Below, piece by piece: positions 7,419 to 17,000 of a stretch of DNA of 53,750 bases. A program made the position numbers and the translations under genes. Source of the stretch: Betaproteobacteria bacterium (GTDB taxonomy: Bacteria; Pseudomonadota; Gammaproteobacteria; Burkholderiales; Burkholderiaceae_A); the NCBI GenBank assembly GCA_016868305.1, contig VGHK01000013.1, forward strand, positions 1-53,750, read 5' to 3'. The notes beneath the pieces were generated by a model, which saw nothing but the letters and a program-made list of their open reading frames with translations, did not search any database and was not told where the DNA came from. Position 1 is the first letter of the stretch. Each line of letters opens with the position of its first letter.

Positions 7419-9518
7419 CTAGAAACGGGTAACGGCCTTTACTCCGAACATCCAGTTGCGCTCGGGGGAGGGTTCAAAAGGCGAGGGGTTATTCACGATC
7501 ACCGAGCCTACGTATTTCTTATCGAGCAGGTTATCAATACGGGCGAAGACTTGCAGGTCGGTTACACCCATGTTTCGAGAATAGCCTGCGCGCAGCGCTA
7601 CCGTCTCGAATGGATCCGCACTAAGGGTGTTGGTGTCGTTGGCATAACGACGGCCCACCGACTGCATCTCTATGCCCGCCGACCAGCCCTGAGGCATTGA
7701 ACGGGCGGTGCGAGACTCGGCCCACTCTATTTCGCCGAAGACCACATGCCCAGGGATACCGGGAATGTTGGTACCGGAGGCAATCGGGGTGGTTCCGGCA
7801 ACAAAGGCGGTATCGAAGCTTGCATCGATCACGCTGGCGGCAAAAACAGATCGCCACTGGTCAGACCAGCTTCGAACCCAAGACAACTCTGCCCCCAGCC
7901 GCTTGGTCTTGGGAGCGTTTTTGAACGAGGTTCTCCCGAATGCGGACTGATCCGTTACGATCTCATCGGTAGAACTGACCCAGAAGAAGACGGCGGATAA
8001 GCGCTGACCAGAATCAGGGCGCCACTTGATGCCGAATTCCGCCTGGTCATTTTTGGAGGCACGGATCGACTGGTTGAATGTTGAGGTGGGCGTGGCACCC
8101 ATACTGCTACTGGCATAGGCCACTTCGGCCAGGGTTGGGGTTTCGAAACCACGCCCATAGTTCACAAAGACATTGGTGTTGGGGCTCACATGGCGCGTAA
8201 CTCCAAAGGCGGGGCTAAACTGGGAATAACGAACCTTTCCTGAGCCATCGGCATTTTGCGCTGTCTCGGGAATAAAATCCCTGCTTTCGAATCGCACCTC
8301 ACCGAGACGCGCACCAGCGGTTACCGAATAACGCTCAGATACCAAGAAGTTGCCTACAACGAAGGCATTACTCGACTGGGCGATATTGTCTTCGTCTCGG
8401 GTTGGGGCGCCCAACTTCTCACCATCAGAGGCATTACCCCCCTGCCTGCGTTCCTTTGCGTAGTCAGACTCCAAGCCCACGGTAAAAAGCGTAGGAACTC
8501 CAGCCAGGGTCTGGTTTTGAGAGGCAGACAGTCCAAGACCGTAATAGTCACGATCAAGGCCTACCCACTGACCAGTTGCACCCAGTGCCTGATACTGCAG
8601 ATTCTCCCGCTGCCCACCATAGATGCGGCCTTCCCAGGTACGGCCTGCGGAATCCTCATGCCGAAGCGTGCTACCGATTTGCTCCTGCGACGTGATCTTA
8701 CGTACCCGCCTTGCCACAGTGTTGGTACCAGCCTGTGTACGGTCGCTTGCCAGCTGCGCGGCCGTGAGGCCCGCAGGATCGAGCGCATACGGCTGATCCC
8801 ACACATTCAAGCTAAAACTGAGTTGCGTCTTCTCCGACTGCTTAAGGTCATACTTGCCATTGAACTGCGTGCGCTTCGCGGCACTATTCACCCGATAGCC
8901 ATCGGTTTCAAAATGACTGTAGTCAGCCAAAAATCCCGCCTTGCCAGAGGTGGTGGAGAACTGTACGTCCCCCCGCCGCAGGCCATACGCACCGGTGAAG
9001 CCCATGAGGGAAAGCTCTGGCACCTCGGACGCCTTGCGGGTGAAGGCCTGAATCACCCCGCCAGACGAATTGCCGTAGAGCACTGCTAAGGGGCCACGCA
9101 GCACCTCGATGCGGTCGGTAGAGGTGAGCGCGAAGGTAGAGGCCTGACCCTGGCCGTCAGGAATAGAGGCGGGAATGCCATCGGTGAGAAGCTTAATACC
9201 CCGCACCCCGAAGGCAGCCCGGGCACCAAAGCCCCGAATCGAGATCTGGGGGTCCTGGGCATAGTTATTGCGGTTTGAGGCCGAAACCCCAGGAATGCGA
9301 GACAATGCCTCAGAGACATTTACCTGTGGGCCCGCCACCGACAGCGTGTCCGCCCCCACCGAATTAATCGCCGCAGGTGCGTCAAAGGCCTGCTGCTCCT
9401 GACGGTTAGCACTCACCACGACCTCATCAAGCACCGACTGGGCGATGGCAAGGGGTGCAAAGCCAGCTAATATCGCAGCGACCGAGGGCACGACACGAAA
9501 GACAAAGCGCTTTTTCAT
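7419..9518 (-). CDS. pqqU: TonB-dependent outer-membrane receptor of the PqqU/YncD type (probable PQQ importer)
   Basis: This 699-residue outer-membrane gated channel has a signal peptide (about residues 1-26), a TonB box (VLDEVVVSA), a plug with the block NYAQDPQISIRGFGAR, DGIPASIPDGQGQ and VLRGPLAVLYGNSSGG, and a beta-barrel ending in an aromatic residue (VTRF). The plug block, FETPTLAE, and the C-terminal DNLLDKKYVGSVIVN/EPSP strand match, as I recall them, E. coli YncD, renamed PqqU for pyrroloquinoline quinone uptake. The start at ATG 9518 has AAGGAGT upstream; a longer in-frame start at 9563 adds a sequence with no signal-peptide character. A PQQ-family dehydrogenase and a cytochrome c gene lie just upstream on the same strand. 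The receptor family is certain; the PQQ substrate is a good inference. Confidence 0.82.
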   Translation of the reverse strand: MKKRFVFRVVPSVAAILAGFAPLAIAQSVLDEVVVSANRQEQQAFDAPAAINSVGADTLSVAGPQVNVSEALSRIPGVSASNRNNYAQDPQISIRGFGARAAFGVRGIKLLTDGIPASIPDGQGQASTFALTSTDRIEVLRGPLAVLYGNSSGGVIQAFTRKASEVPELSLMGFTGAYGLRRGDVQFSTTSGKAGFLADYSHFETDGYRVNSAAKRTQFNGKYDLKQSEKTQLSFSLNVWDQPYALDPAGLTAAQLASDRTQAGTNTVARRVRKITSQEQIGSTLRHEDSAGRTWEGRIYGGQRENLQYQALGATGQWVGLDRDYYGLGLSASQNQTLAGVPTLFTVGLESDYAKERRQGGNASDGEKLGAPTRDEDNIAQSSNAFVVGNFLVSERYSVTAGARLGEVRFESRDFIPETAQNADGSGKVRYSQFSPAFGVTRHVSPNTNVFVNYGRGFETPTLAEVAYASSSMGATPTSTFNQSIRASKNDQAEFGIKWRPDSGQRLSAVFFWVSSTDEIVTDQSAFGRTSFKNAPKTKRLGAELSWVRSWSDQWRSVFAASVIDASFDTAFVAGTTPIASGTNIPGIPGHVVFGEIEWAESRTARSMPQGWSAGIEMQSVGRRYANDTNTLSADPFETVALRAGYSRNMGVTDLQVFARIDNLLDKKYVGSVIVNNPSPFEPSPERNWMFGVKAVTRF

Positions 9519-9602
9519 TGCGTTACTCCTTCCACCATAAACGCGGTTCACCGAAAACCCCACCGAAGATCAATCAGCGTTGCTAATAACGAGCAGACCA
9601 GC

Positions 9603-9980
9603 TTAGGCGCACGGGTAGTGCGACGAGACAATCTCGCGCACCAGGCTTGCAGCGTTATAGCGGCGCAGATCCGGGCGCTGCGTCAAAGTCTGAATGACCA
9701 GCCCATAAACGCTCTCTGCCGGAACATCCACCCCAATGCAGATCTTGGCGTCTCGCAGGTGCATCAGGCCATCCAGAAAGCCTAACACATAAGATCGCGC
9801 TGAAGACTGCGCAGGATCCTCAGAAGAGACAGCCATTGCGTACAAAGTGTCTCCGGTCATAAACCGCTCAGACTGCGCCGCTAGGGCAGGCTGCGAGGCC
9901 ATCCAAAGACCGCCACAAAAGCCACCCAGCATGAAAACAGCACACATTTTGGCCTGCTGCAGTGCAGGCCGACCAATCAC
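9603..9980 (-). CDS. Rap1a/Tai-like periplasmic protein
   Basis: This 125-residue product has an N-terminal signal sequence (cut near ALAAQS, about residue 35). The mature part carries the Rap1a/Tai pattern: a GDTLYAMA-like first helix, YVLGFLDGLM, a cysteine in AKICIGVDVPAESV, then LTQRPDLRRYNAASLVREIV and a terminal HYPCA. The two cysteines probably form the family's disulfide. Named members are immunity proteins against type VI amidase effectors, but most homologues have no T6SS context and there is none here. The start ATG overlaps the cytochrome c stop by 4 bp (ATGA), so the two are translated together. A role linked to cytochrome c or the PQQ enzyme is therefore as likely as immunity. 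Confidence 0.68.
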   Translation of the reverse strand: MIGRPALQQAKMCAVFMLGGFCGGLWMASQPALAAQSERFMTGDTLYAMAVSSEDPAQSSARSYVLGFLDGLMHLRDAKICIGVDVPAESVYGLVIQTLTQRPDLRRYNAASLVREIVSSHYPCA

Positions 9981-10321
9981 TTCGGTTCCTCCACAGTGAC
10001 CTTAATAGACGTGTACCAGGCCACCACATTGTCGATGTCTTCTTCTGAAAGACTCTTGGCAATCACGGACATCACCTCATGGGCACGCTTACCCGTCTTG
10101 TAGTTACGGATCTGATACGCCATGTACTCTGGAACCTGCCCGGCGAGATTAGGGGTCATGGGCATCTGCGCCTTTCCATAAAGCCCGTGGCACGTAGCGC
10201 ATGCCTGCTGCGCCCGAATCTTGCCTGCCGCTGGATCTCTGGCAGTCGCAACACCAGCGATCGACAAACATACCGCGGCAAATACAGCCTTGCGTGCAAA
10301 CCAAGTGAAAGACCCTGTCAT
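9977..10321 (-). CDS. Class I cytochrome c, single haem (periplasmic)
   Basis: This 114-residue c-type cytochrome has a signal peptide (cut near VATA, about residue 28), a single haem-binding CATCH motif (residues 41-45) and a likely axial methionine in HEVMSVIAKSL (Met84). GYQIRNYKTGKR-like wording (YQIRNYKTGKR) and the C-terminal EEDIDNVVAWY helix are typical of cytochrome c553/c4-type domains. ATG 10321 is preferred over GTG 10327 because GAGGAG sits 5 bases before it. It lies downstream of the PQQ-type dehydrogenase but beyond a strong terminator. It is a natural electron acceptor for that enzyme, passing electrons to a terminal oxidase. It could also serve another periplasmic dehydrogenase. 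Confidence 0.9.
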   Translation of the reverse strand: MTGSFTWFARKAVFAAVCLSIAGVATARDPAAGKIRAQQACATCHGLYGKAQMPMTPNLAGQVPEYMAYQIRNYKTGKRAHEVMSVIAKSLSEEDIDNVVAWYTSIKVTVEEPK

Positions 10322-10336
10322 ACCCACTCCTCATTC

Positions 10337-10374
10337 AAAAAAAAAACCAGCCCCCCGAAACCTCGAAGGGCTGG
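10337..10374 (-). terminator. Intrinsic terminator after the PQQ-type dehydrogenase gene
   Basis: A 7-bp GC stem (CCAGCCC 10347-10353 with GGGCTGG 10368-10374) is flanked by ten A's at 10337-10346, which read as a U tract on the minus strand. It lies 29 bp past the stop of the gene at 10403 and just before the cytochrome c start. It should limit read-through from the dehydrogenase into cytochrome c. Confidence 0.85.
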
Positions 10375-10402
10375 CCTTGATACGACTACTAGTTAGACAT
10401 TA

Positions 10403-11683
10403 TTACTGCGCATACGAGATGCGATAGATAGCACCAGCAAAGTCGTCAGACACCAGAATGGAACCATCCTTCATGACGGCAATGTCCACCGGACGGCCAC
10501 GATACAAGCCGGTTTCGGGATCTAGGAAGCCAGAGGCAAAGACCTCCATCTTGCCTGCGGTGCCATCAGCGTTGATGGGCACAAACTGCACTTCAGCACC
10601 ACTGGGCTTCGTGCGGTTCCAAGAGCCGTGCGACGCAACAAAGACGCCCCCCCGATACTTCGCTGGGAACTTGTTACCCGTATAGAAGGCCATACCCAAC
10701 TGCGCCTGGTGGGCGGGAAACTCTACCTGGGGGAAGATCGCGCCTTTGGGCTCTGGCATGTCCTTTAGGTCAGGCGCTGCAGGGGAGCCAGCCACCTTGA
10801 ACTTACCATTCCAGTAAGGGAAGCCAAAGTGCTCGCCAGCCTTCGTGGAACGATTGAGTTCGCCCGGGGGAACATCATCGCCAAGACCATCGACCTGGTT
10901 ATCGGTCCACCAGAGCGTGCCGTCTTTGGGATTGAAGTCCATGCCAACCGAGTTACGCCCTCCCTTGGCAAAGACCTCGCGACCGCTGCCATCGAAGGGA
11001 TCAAGGCGAATAATTCCGCCAATACCCGTCTTTTCGTACAGGTCGATCTTGCCCCTGGGCTGAACGTTGAAGGGCTGACCGAGCGTTACATAGAGCTTCT
11101 TGTCGGGTCCGATGCGGCAGGTGCGCGCGCCGTGGTTAAACGACTCTTCTTCGACAGGAATAAGCCTGCCCTGGGGTACAACCTCGATAACCGCAACATC
11201 CGGACCCTCATAGAAGAACTCGGCCGCGGGGAAGTTGAGTACGCGGTTGTGCTCAACCACCACCAAAAAGCCATCACGCGTCCAGCAGACCGCATTGGGG
11301 TTGGTGAACTTCAACGAGGGTGCAAAAGACTTCACCTCGTCGGCAACGCCATCGCTATTGCGGTCGGTTACCGCCCAGACCGTGGTCTTGCGGGTACCCA
11401 CAAAGAGCATGTTCGTGGAGGGTGCTACAGCCATGTGCCGGGCATCAGGCACGATTGCGAAAAGGTCAATCTTGAAACCAGGGGGCAGCTTGACCCGCTT
11501 TAAATTCGCACGAATCGCGTCTGCATTTTTGCCTTCTTGCGGAACAACAGGAATATTTAAATCGGTAGTAGCCACCTTAAACTGCTTGAGCGTGGCAAGT
11601 TTGTCAGACGCAAGGGCCGGGGCCTGCGCCGCAATGCCCAAAGAAACAGCCAGGGCGACTGAAGACAGACGGAATGCTTTCAT
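10403..11683 (-). CDS. PQQ-dependent sugar dehydrogenase / L-sorbosone dehydrogenase-like protein
   Basis: This 426-residue periplasmic quinoprotein has a six-bladed propeller. A signal peptide (about 1-25, cut after PALA) precedes the blades. Family wording includes KLPPGFKIDLFA, MLFVGTRKTTVWAV, NHGARTCRIGPDKKLYVTLG, GRNSVGMDFNPKDGTLWWTDN and GEHFGFPYW, with a closing SILVSDDFAGAIYRI. It should oxidise an aldose or sorbosone-type sugar, passing electrons via PQQ to a cytochrome. The start ATG has AGGAGAT 7 bases upstream. It is first in a strand-wise run with cytochrome c and the PqqU-like receptor, but a terminator follows it. Substrate is unknown, and PQQ dependence is inferred from the family; no pqqABCDE is in the window. 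Confidence 0.85.
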   Translation of the reverse strand: MKAFRLSSVALAVSLGIAAQAPALASDKLATLKQFKVATTDLNIPVVPQEGKNADAIRANLKRVKLPPGFKIDLFAIVPDARHMAVAPSTNMLFVGTRKTTVWAVTDRNSDGVADEVKSFAPSLKFTNPNAVCWTRDGFLVVVEHNRVLNFPAAEFFYEGPDVAVIEVVPQGRLIPVEEESFNHGARTCRIGPDKKLYVTLGQPFNVQPRGKIDLYEKTGIGGIIRLDPFDGSGREVFAKGGRNSVGMDFNPKDGTLWWTDNQVDGLGDDVPPGELNRSTKAGEHFGFPYWNGKFKVAGSPAAPDLKDMPEPKGAIFPQVEFPAHQAQLGMAFYTGNKFPAKYRGGVFVASHGSWNRTKPSGAEVQFVPINADGTAGKMEVFASGFLDPETGLYRGRPVDIAVMKDGSILVSDDFAGAIYRISYAQ

Positions 11684-11818
11684 ATGGTTGATCTCCTAGG
11701 ATTTTCTAAACGCACTCGCCACAGTAGTTTTGCGAGCAACCTTCACTGTAGCGCAGTAGTTCCCGCGCTCTGCCTATGACTAACCCTAGGATGCGAAAAC
11801 AACGGTTTCGCGAAAACC

Positions 11819-14065
11819 CTAGGTGAAAAGACCGCCGGCGCGGCGGGTGACCCGGGCCATGGCAGTTTGCAGAACCTCGTCAATGCCACCCTGGGCCGCT
11901 ATGCCTATACGCTGCCGAGCGCGGGTGATACCGGTATAGAGCAGTTCGCGGGTCAGCCCACGCTGGCGCGAATCAGGCAGAACCATCAGGCATTCATCGA
12001 ACTCAGATCCTTGCGACTTATGGACCGTGAGGGCAAAAACGGTCTGGGCACTGGTAAGACGACTGGGCAGAACCCATCGCACGCCTCCGGGGGCATCGTC
12101 AGTCAGAAAAGCAACCCGCAGCGCCTCCGTGCGGCTCGCATTTACCGGATGCCCTATCGGTAACGAAAAAGTAACGCCCATATCCCCATTCATAAGACCC
12201 AATGAATAGTCATTGCGGGTAACCAGCACCGGACGGCCCTCATACCAGAGCCCCTGCGGCACGAGTAAGCCCTCGCGGGCAAGTAAAGACTCGATTACTA
12301 GGTTGACCTGATCAATCCCCAAGGGCCCCGCCCGAATCGCGCAGAGCACCTGGAAACAGTGACGCGCCAGTAAGACCTTTTCGGCCCACTGGCTGTAGGC
12401 CTCGGCTGTGGCCCCCGCAGCGGGCCGCAGCCTATGCAGTAGCTGCAGAAAACCATCCAGACCATGCCCGAAAGCCGGTGCACCGCGACGGCCACTGCTG
12501 CGGTTCAGGCAGAGGGAAAAGACCCGATTAAGTGCCGCTGGTAGTGGCCCGGTAAGCGTGTGCAGTCTCACCGCGTCGTCTTCCGCATGCAGCGCCTGGC
12601 TTAGCGCCTCGGAATGCCCCGCATGCACTGCAGAGGCAATCCTGCCAATTCCCCCTGAGGGATCAAACCGTCTGCTACCTCGCAACATGACCACCTGCTG
12701 ATCCAGGTCTCGGCCCTCGGCACGAATAGACGCTGCGGGAATTTGCACGCCAGTGGCCTCTAACACCCACTGGGCCGTATCTGCCCAGTAATCTCCAGAC
12801 TCGGCCCGTGCGCAGAGCTGGCTAAGCACACCGCCCGCCTCCACCGAGGACAGCTGGTCTTTGTCCCCAAGCAGCACAAGCCGGGCAGCTTCAGGAAGAG
12901 CCACGACTACCGCGGCCGTCATCTCCAGGTCGATCATCGAGGCCTCATCGATTATCAGAAGATCAATAGGCAGGGGTTGCCGTGCATCATGCTGAAACCG
13001 ACGGGAATCGGTCCGTGCTCCCAGCAGCCGATGCAGCGTGGTCACCTCAGTGGGGATGGACCGCATGAGCACATCGTCGTTCTGCATGAACTTGGGCAGC
13101 AGTTGCCGTGCGGTCACCAGGGCCGCGCGCAGACGGGCCGCCGCCTTGCCTGTGGGTGCTGCTACCGCTATGCGCAGCGGCTGTGCCGCTGGCTTGGCAA
13201 AGGCCATGGTCTGCAGCAAGGCCAGAAGCCGAACCACGGTGGTGGTTTTACCGGTGCCCGGTCCCCCGGTGATAACGGCAAAGCTGCTGCGGGCTGCTAC
13301 CGCGCAGGCAATTTTCTGCCAGTCGATGGGCTGGCGGCGGGCGGTCTGCCCGTCTGTGGGCTGGCCACCTTTGGTCTGGCTGTCTTTGGGCTGCCCGACC
13401 TCGGCCTGACCGTCTGTGAACCGACTGTCTTTAGGCGGACCCGAGCCCACGGACAACTCAGTCGACGGAAAAAGTGCAGAGAGCACCGAGACAAACAAAG
13501 GCCAGGAGTCCGCTGCGGCCGCGTCATTGGGAGAGGAGTTGGCCGTGCTCGTTGTCAGCCGATACCTGATGGCGGATTCCACCAGCCTTTCGTAGTGCCA
13601 GTAGCAACGCAGATAAAGCCGATGGCCCGCGATAACCAGAGGGCAGGTGTTGCCAAGTGCAGACTCCCCCGGTGACACCAGACCCGTTACCTCCGACAGG
13701 CTCTGTACCCAGTTGGCAAGACAAAGCCCGGCCAGACTCATGCGGATCTCACGCGCCTCTTCTGACACCGGGGTATCGGCTGTATCCGCTGCTGGCTCGG
13801 TCAATCCAAGGGCCTCGGCCGGGTCTTCCAGAACATGGGCAAGGTCGAGACAGACATGGCCTCTGCCCAACTGATAACTCGCCAGCCCCACCGCAAGCAG
13901 CACCGGTGAAGAAAGGCCGGGTAGGCGATCGGAGAAAAACCGAACCAGCGCTTTATCGACCGGCCGCAGAATGCCATCAGGCTTATCAGAACGATCAGAG
14001 CCATCAGAACCCTCAGTGCCAGCGGCCCCTGCAACGCCCGCCATTCCACCCTTGGCGTCCGTCAC
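11819..14065 (-). CDS. recD: Exodeoxyribonuclease V alpha subunit RecD
   Basis: This is the fast 5'-3' helicase motor of RecBCD. At 748 residues it is longer than E. coli RecD (about 608). Walker A is ITGGPGTGKTTTV, motif II is LLIIDEASMIDLEM, and the C-terminal helicase part has ALTVHKSQGSEFDE and LLYTGITRARQRI, all typical of superfamily 1B. Two low-complexity stretches account for extra length: an N-terminal Gly/Ser/Asp repeat (9-bp DNA units at 13985-14020) and a Gly-Gln/Lys-Asp-rich stretch before the Walker A domain (about 13340-13440). The ATG overlaps the recB stop by 4 bp, so it is translationally coupled and last in the operon. Confidence 0.95.
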   Translation of the reverse strand: MTDAKGGMAGVAGAAGTEGSDGSDRSDKPDGILRPVDKALVRFFSDRLPGLSSPVLLAVGLASYQLGRGHVCLDLAHVLEDPAEALGLTEPAADTADTPVSEEAREIRMSLAGLCLANWVQSLSEVTGLVSPGESALGNTCPLVIAGHRLYLRCYWHYERLVESAIRYRLTTSTANSSPNDAAAADSWPLFVSVLSALFPSTELSVGSGPPKDSRFTDGQAEVGQPKDSQTKGGQPTDGQTARRQPIDWQKIACAVAARSSFAVITGGPGTGKTTTVVRLLALLQTMAFAKPAAQPLRIAVAAPTGKAAARLRAALVTARQLLPKFMQNDDVLMRSIPTEVTTLHRLLGARTDSRRFQHDARQPLPIDLLIIDEASMIDLEMTAAVVVALPEAARLVLLGDKDQLSSVEAGGVLSQLCARAESGDYWADTAQWVLEATGVQIPAASIRAEGRDLDQQVVMLRGSRRFDPSGGIGRIASAVHAGHSEALSQALHAEDDAVRLHTLTGPLPAALNRVFSLCLNRSSGRRGAPAFGHGLDGFLQLLHRLRPAAGATAEAYSQWAEKVLLARHCFQVLCAIRAGPLGIDQVNLVIESLLAREGLLVPQGLWYEGRPVLVTRNDYSLGLMNGDMGVTFSLPIGHPVNASRTEALRVAFLTDDAPGGVRWVLPSRLTSAQTVFALTVHKSQGSEFDECLMVLPDSRQRGLTRELLYTGITRARQRIGIAAQGGIDEVLQTAMARVTRRAGGLFT
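13340..13440. repeat. Degenerate short tandem repeat inside recD
   Basis: Imperfect copies of a TGTCTTTGGGCTG/CTGGC-type unit follow one another here, on the + strand reading GTCTGTGGGCTGGCC, GTCTTTGGGCTGCCC and similar. On the minus strand they encode repeated GQPxDxQ-like residues (GQPKDSQT, GQPTDGQT). The stretch lies between the N-terminal domain and the ATPase core of RecD, where it would form a flexible linker. Confidence 0.6.
13985..14020. repeat. Four 9-bp tandem repeats near the start of recD
   Basis: Units ATCAGAACG, ATCAGAGCC, ATCAGAACC and CTCAGTGCC follow without gaps and stay in frame (multiple of three). On the minus strand they encode the Gly-Ser-Asp run close to the RecD N-terminus. 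Copy-number change would alter length by three residues without breaking the frame. Confidence 0.7.
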
Positions 14066-17000
14066 GACAGGCCCCCTCCTTCCCCACCGAGAAAAAGTCG
14101 GTCAAGTGACTCGATAGACGCCCGTGGCGGCCGCTCGAAGTGCACGCCCTTGCAGGGCCCGTGCAGACCACGCAGAAAAAAGTAGGCGGCCCCGCCAATA
14201 TGCTGATCGTAAGAATAGTTGGGAATACGGCCGCGCAGCAGGCGATGCAGGGCCAAGAGATAGAGCGCGTACTGCAGTTCGTAGCGGTTCTCCAAGACCG
14301 AGGCCGCAAGAGCGTCTGCGGTGTAGTCGGCATCGGTGGGCCCCAGCCAGTTCGACTTGTAGTCCACCACAAAGTAGCGGCCCTCATGCAAGACAATGAG
14401 GTCGATAAAGCCCTTGAGCATGCCGGTCACTTGATGCGCAGTAAGTGGCTTACGGGCCCTGCCCGGAAGGCATGCGGCACCGACCAGGCTATCGACTGCC
14501 GCGACATCCACCGCGCAGGCTGCAATCCAAAACTCGAGTTCCGGCCGTGTCTGCGTGCCCCTATCGAGTTGCAGGGTTAATCCTGCCAGAGGCAGTTCGG
14601 TGCGCATCCAGCCAAGCAGCCACGGGCTGATCTCCCCCGCCCATTTGGCCCAGCCAAAGGCCTGACAACGGCGGCTAACTTCCTGGGCAAAGGCCTGCGG
14701 CGCAGCTGTAACGTTGGCAAAGCCCTGACGCGCCGCCCATTCCAGAAGCCCATGCAGAAAGGTTCCTGGCTCTGAGCCTTTTGGAAATCGGTGCAATGGC
14801 CCCTTCGGCGAGATCGGTGTCTCAAGCCAGGGCTGAAAAGGCTCCTGGCCCATTTCCATGAGGTTCTCTGTGCCGGGGGAGTCTAGCGGCAGGGTGGCCA
14901 CAGCAGTTTCCAAATCTGTTAGACGCGCCCGCGTCTTGATCCCTGAATAGCTCGACACGGACCAGCCATCATGGCCCTGCCGCGTTGGTTCGCGGGCGCG
15001 GCCGCCAGAAGACGCAGCGAGACTGCGCTGCGGAGTGCGGCTGCGGCTCTGCCTGTCGGTGGCAGTCGCTGCAGCGGCAGGGTTCTTCCTGCCTGAGAAA
15101 TCAGGCCCAGCCGTGCCGCTACGCGCATACTGCTCGCCATCGCCCGGGCCTGCAAAGACCGCACGAACCTGGTGATGATCAAGGTTTTCGGCCCACTGTT
15201 GCATGGCGGTGAGAAAGTCTCTGGAGGACCCATGGTCAGGCCACAACAGGTAATCAATAGCCCTGGGACTTTGACTCTGAATAGGGCCAATACCAATCCA
15301 GAGCAGGTGTTCGGCTCGGGTAAAGGCCACGTAGAGCTTACGAATATCCTCTGCAAGACGCTCGGCATCGGCAAGGGCCAGCACATCGTCGCCCACCTCA
15401 TCCCAGGCAAGTACCAGCTGGCCATCTGCGCTATGCCGCTTGATCGGACGATCATTAGGCTTTACCGGGCGCGCGGCAGAGGCAAAGGGCACCACCACCA
15501 CCGGGTACTGCAGCCCCTTGGCCTTATGAATGGTTACCACCCGTATCAGGGCGTCATCGGTCTCAAGCCGCCTGCGCTCGCCGTCTTCATCACCCGAGGC
15601 CGCGCTGCGCTGCTGGGCAAAATACCGAAGCAATGCCTGCGGCCCTTCAAGCCGAACACTGGCCTGTTGTAACAGTTCTGCAAGATGCAGCAGGTCGGTA
15701 AGAATGCGCTCTCCAGTCTGCCCACGGGCGTCTTCAGGCACCTGTAAGAGCCGCTGGGCAATACCGAAGTCCACCAGAATCTGGCGCAGCATGGGCAGCA
15801 CCCCGCGACGCAGCCAGACATCGCGATAGCGTTGGAACTGCCCCAGGCAGGCCTCCCAGTCAAGCGCATTACGGGTAAGGGCAAAGAGGTCTGGGATCGA
15901 TAAGCCCAGGGCCGCAGTCGCTAGGGCAGCCCGCACTAAAGACTCATCCTCGGGGTGGGCACAGGCCTGCAACCAGCGGTAGACATCCTCAGCCTGTGGG
16001 CTCTGGTAAACCGATTCTTTATCCGACAGATAGACCGACCGCAGGCCTAGGCCACCAAGGGCTATGCGCACAAAGGCTGCCTGCTGGCGGTTATCGACAA
16101 GCACGGCAATATGCCGGGGCGCAAGGGGCTCCCAGTTTCCCGAGCCCGCAGCCGCGAACCCCATCTGCCCGGCTTCTGCCAGGGACAGCCAATAGGCGAT
16201 CTGCCCGGCACAGGCGCGCGCCATGTCGTTCAGGTACTGGTCTTTGGTAACGCTCCCATCAGCTACATGAGGCGCATCGGCTGCATCACCCCCATCAGCC
16301 GTATCAGACGCATTACCCCCATCCCCCCTCGCCGGGGCATGCACCGTCCAGATGACAGGGCATACCGGCCTGCCCTGCTCGGTAAGTAAACGCGTAGGGG
16401 TCCGCGCGCCCACTCGGATAAACGGAACGGGGTTGTTCTCTCCCTCACGAAAAAGAAAAGCGCCCTTACCCTGCGCGCGCAACTCGGCCCGCTCGAACAC
16501 CGTATTGACGGCATCAACCAACTCTGGGGTAGAGCGAAAATTCTGTTGAAGACTGTAGATTCTCTCCCAGGCATCGCGACGCGCCCGCAGATAGGTGTAG
16601 ATATCGGCCTGACGAAACGAATAGATTGCCTGCTTGGGGTCACCGATCATTACCAGGCAGGTCTCTGGCCTATTCTGCGCCACGCTATAAATGCGGTCGA
16701 CGATCTCGTACTGCAGGGGGTCTGTGTCCTGAAACTCATCGATCAGGGCTACCGGAAACCGGGTGCGGATGGCCGCGGCCAGACCGGGCCCGGTTTCGCC
16801 ACGCAGGGCCTGCGCGAGCCGCCCGAGCATGTCGTTGAAGTCGAGTTCGGTGCGCATTCGGCGCTCGCCCTGACAACGGGCCACCACCCAACGCAGCGCA
16901 TGCTGCAGTAATGCGGACCGAGGGCTCGCAATAGCGGTTATAACCGCGTGCAGCTCGGGAAGGGCCTGAATCGCGGGATGGTCTGGCGGGCTGCCCTCTT

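Noticed and set aside
8256-9089. Plus-strand frame of 277 codons
   Set aside because: It is fully antisense to the TonB receptor gene, shows no domain, and has no ribosome binding site.
9519-9602. Cobalamin riboswitch or Fur box before the TonB receptor
   Set aside because: The 84-bp gap is too short for a cobalamin riboswitch and shows no Fur-box palindrome, which also argues against a cobalamin or iron substrate.
10322-10327. GTG start for cytochrome c at 10327
   Set aside because: The ATG at 10321 has GAGGAG at a proper distance; the GTG would lie too close to it.
10829-11503. Plus-strand frame of 224 codons
   Set aside because: Antisense to the PQQ-type dehydrogenase; long only because of the GC-rich codon bias of the opposite strand.
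11784-11818. Hairpin-like sequence after recD as a terminator
   Set aside because: The stem is weak (GCGAAA/TTTCGC with a bulge) and no U tract follows on the minus strand.
12977-13675. Plus-strand frame of 232 codons
   Set aside because: Antisense to recD and includes its degenerate repeats, which make it look repetitive; no protein-like features.
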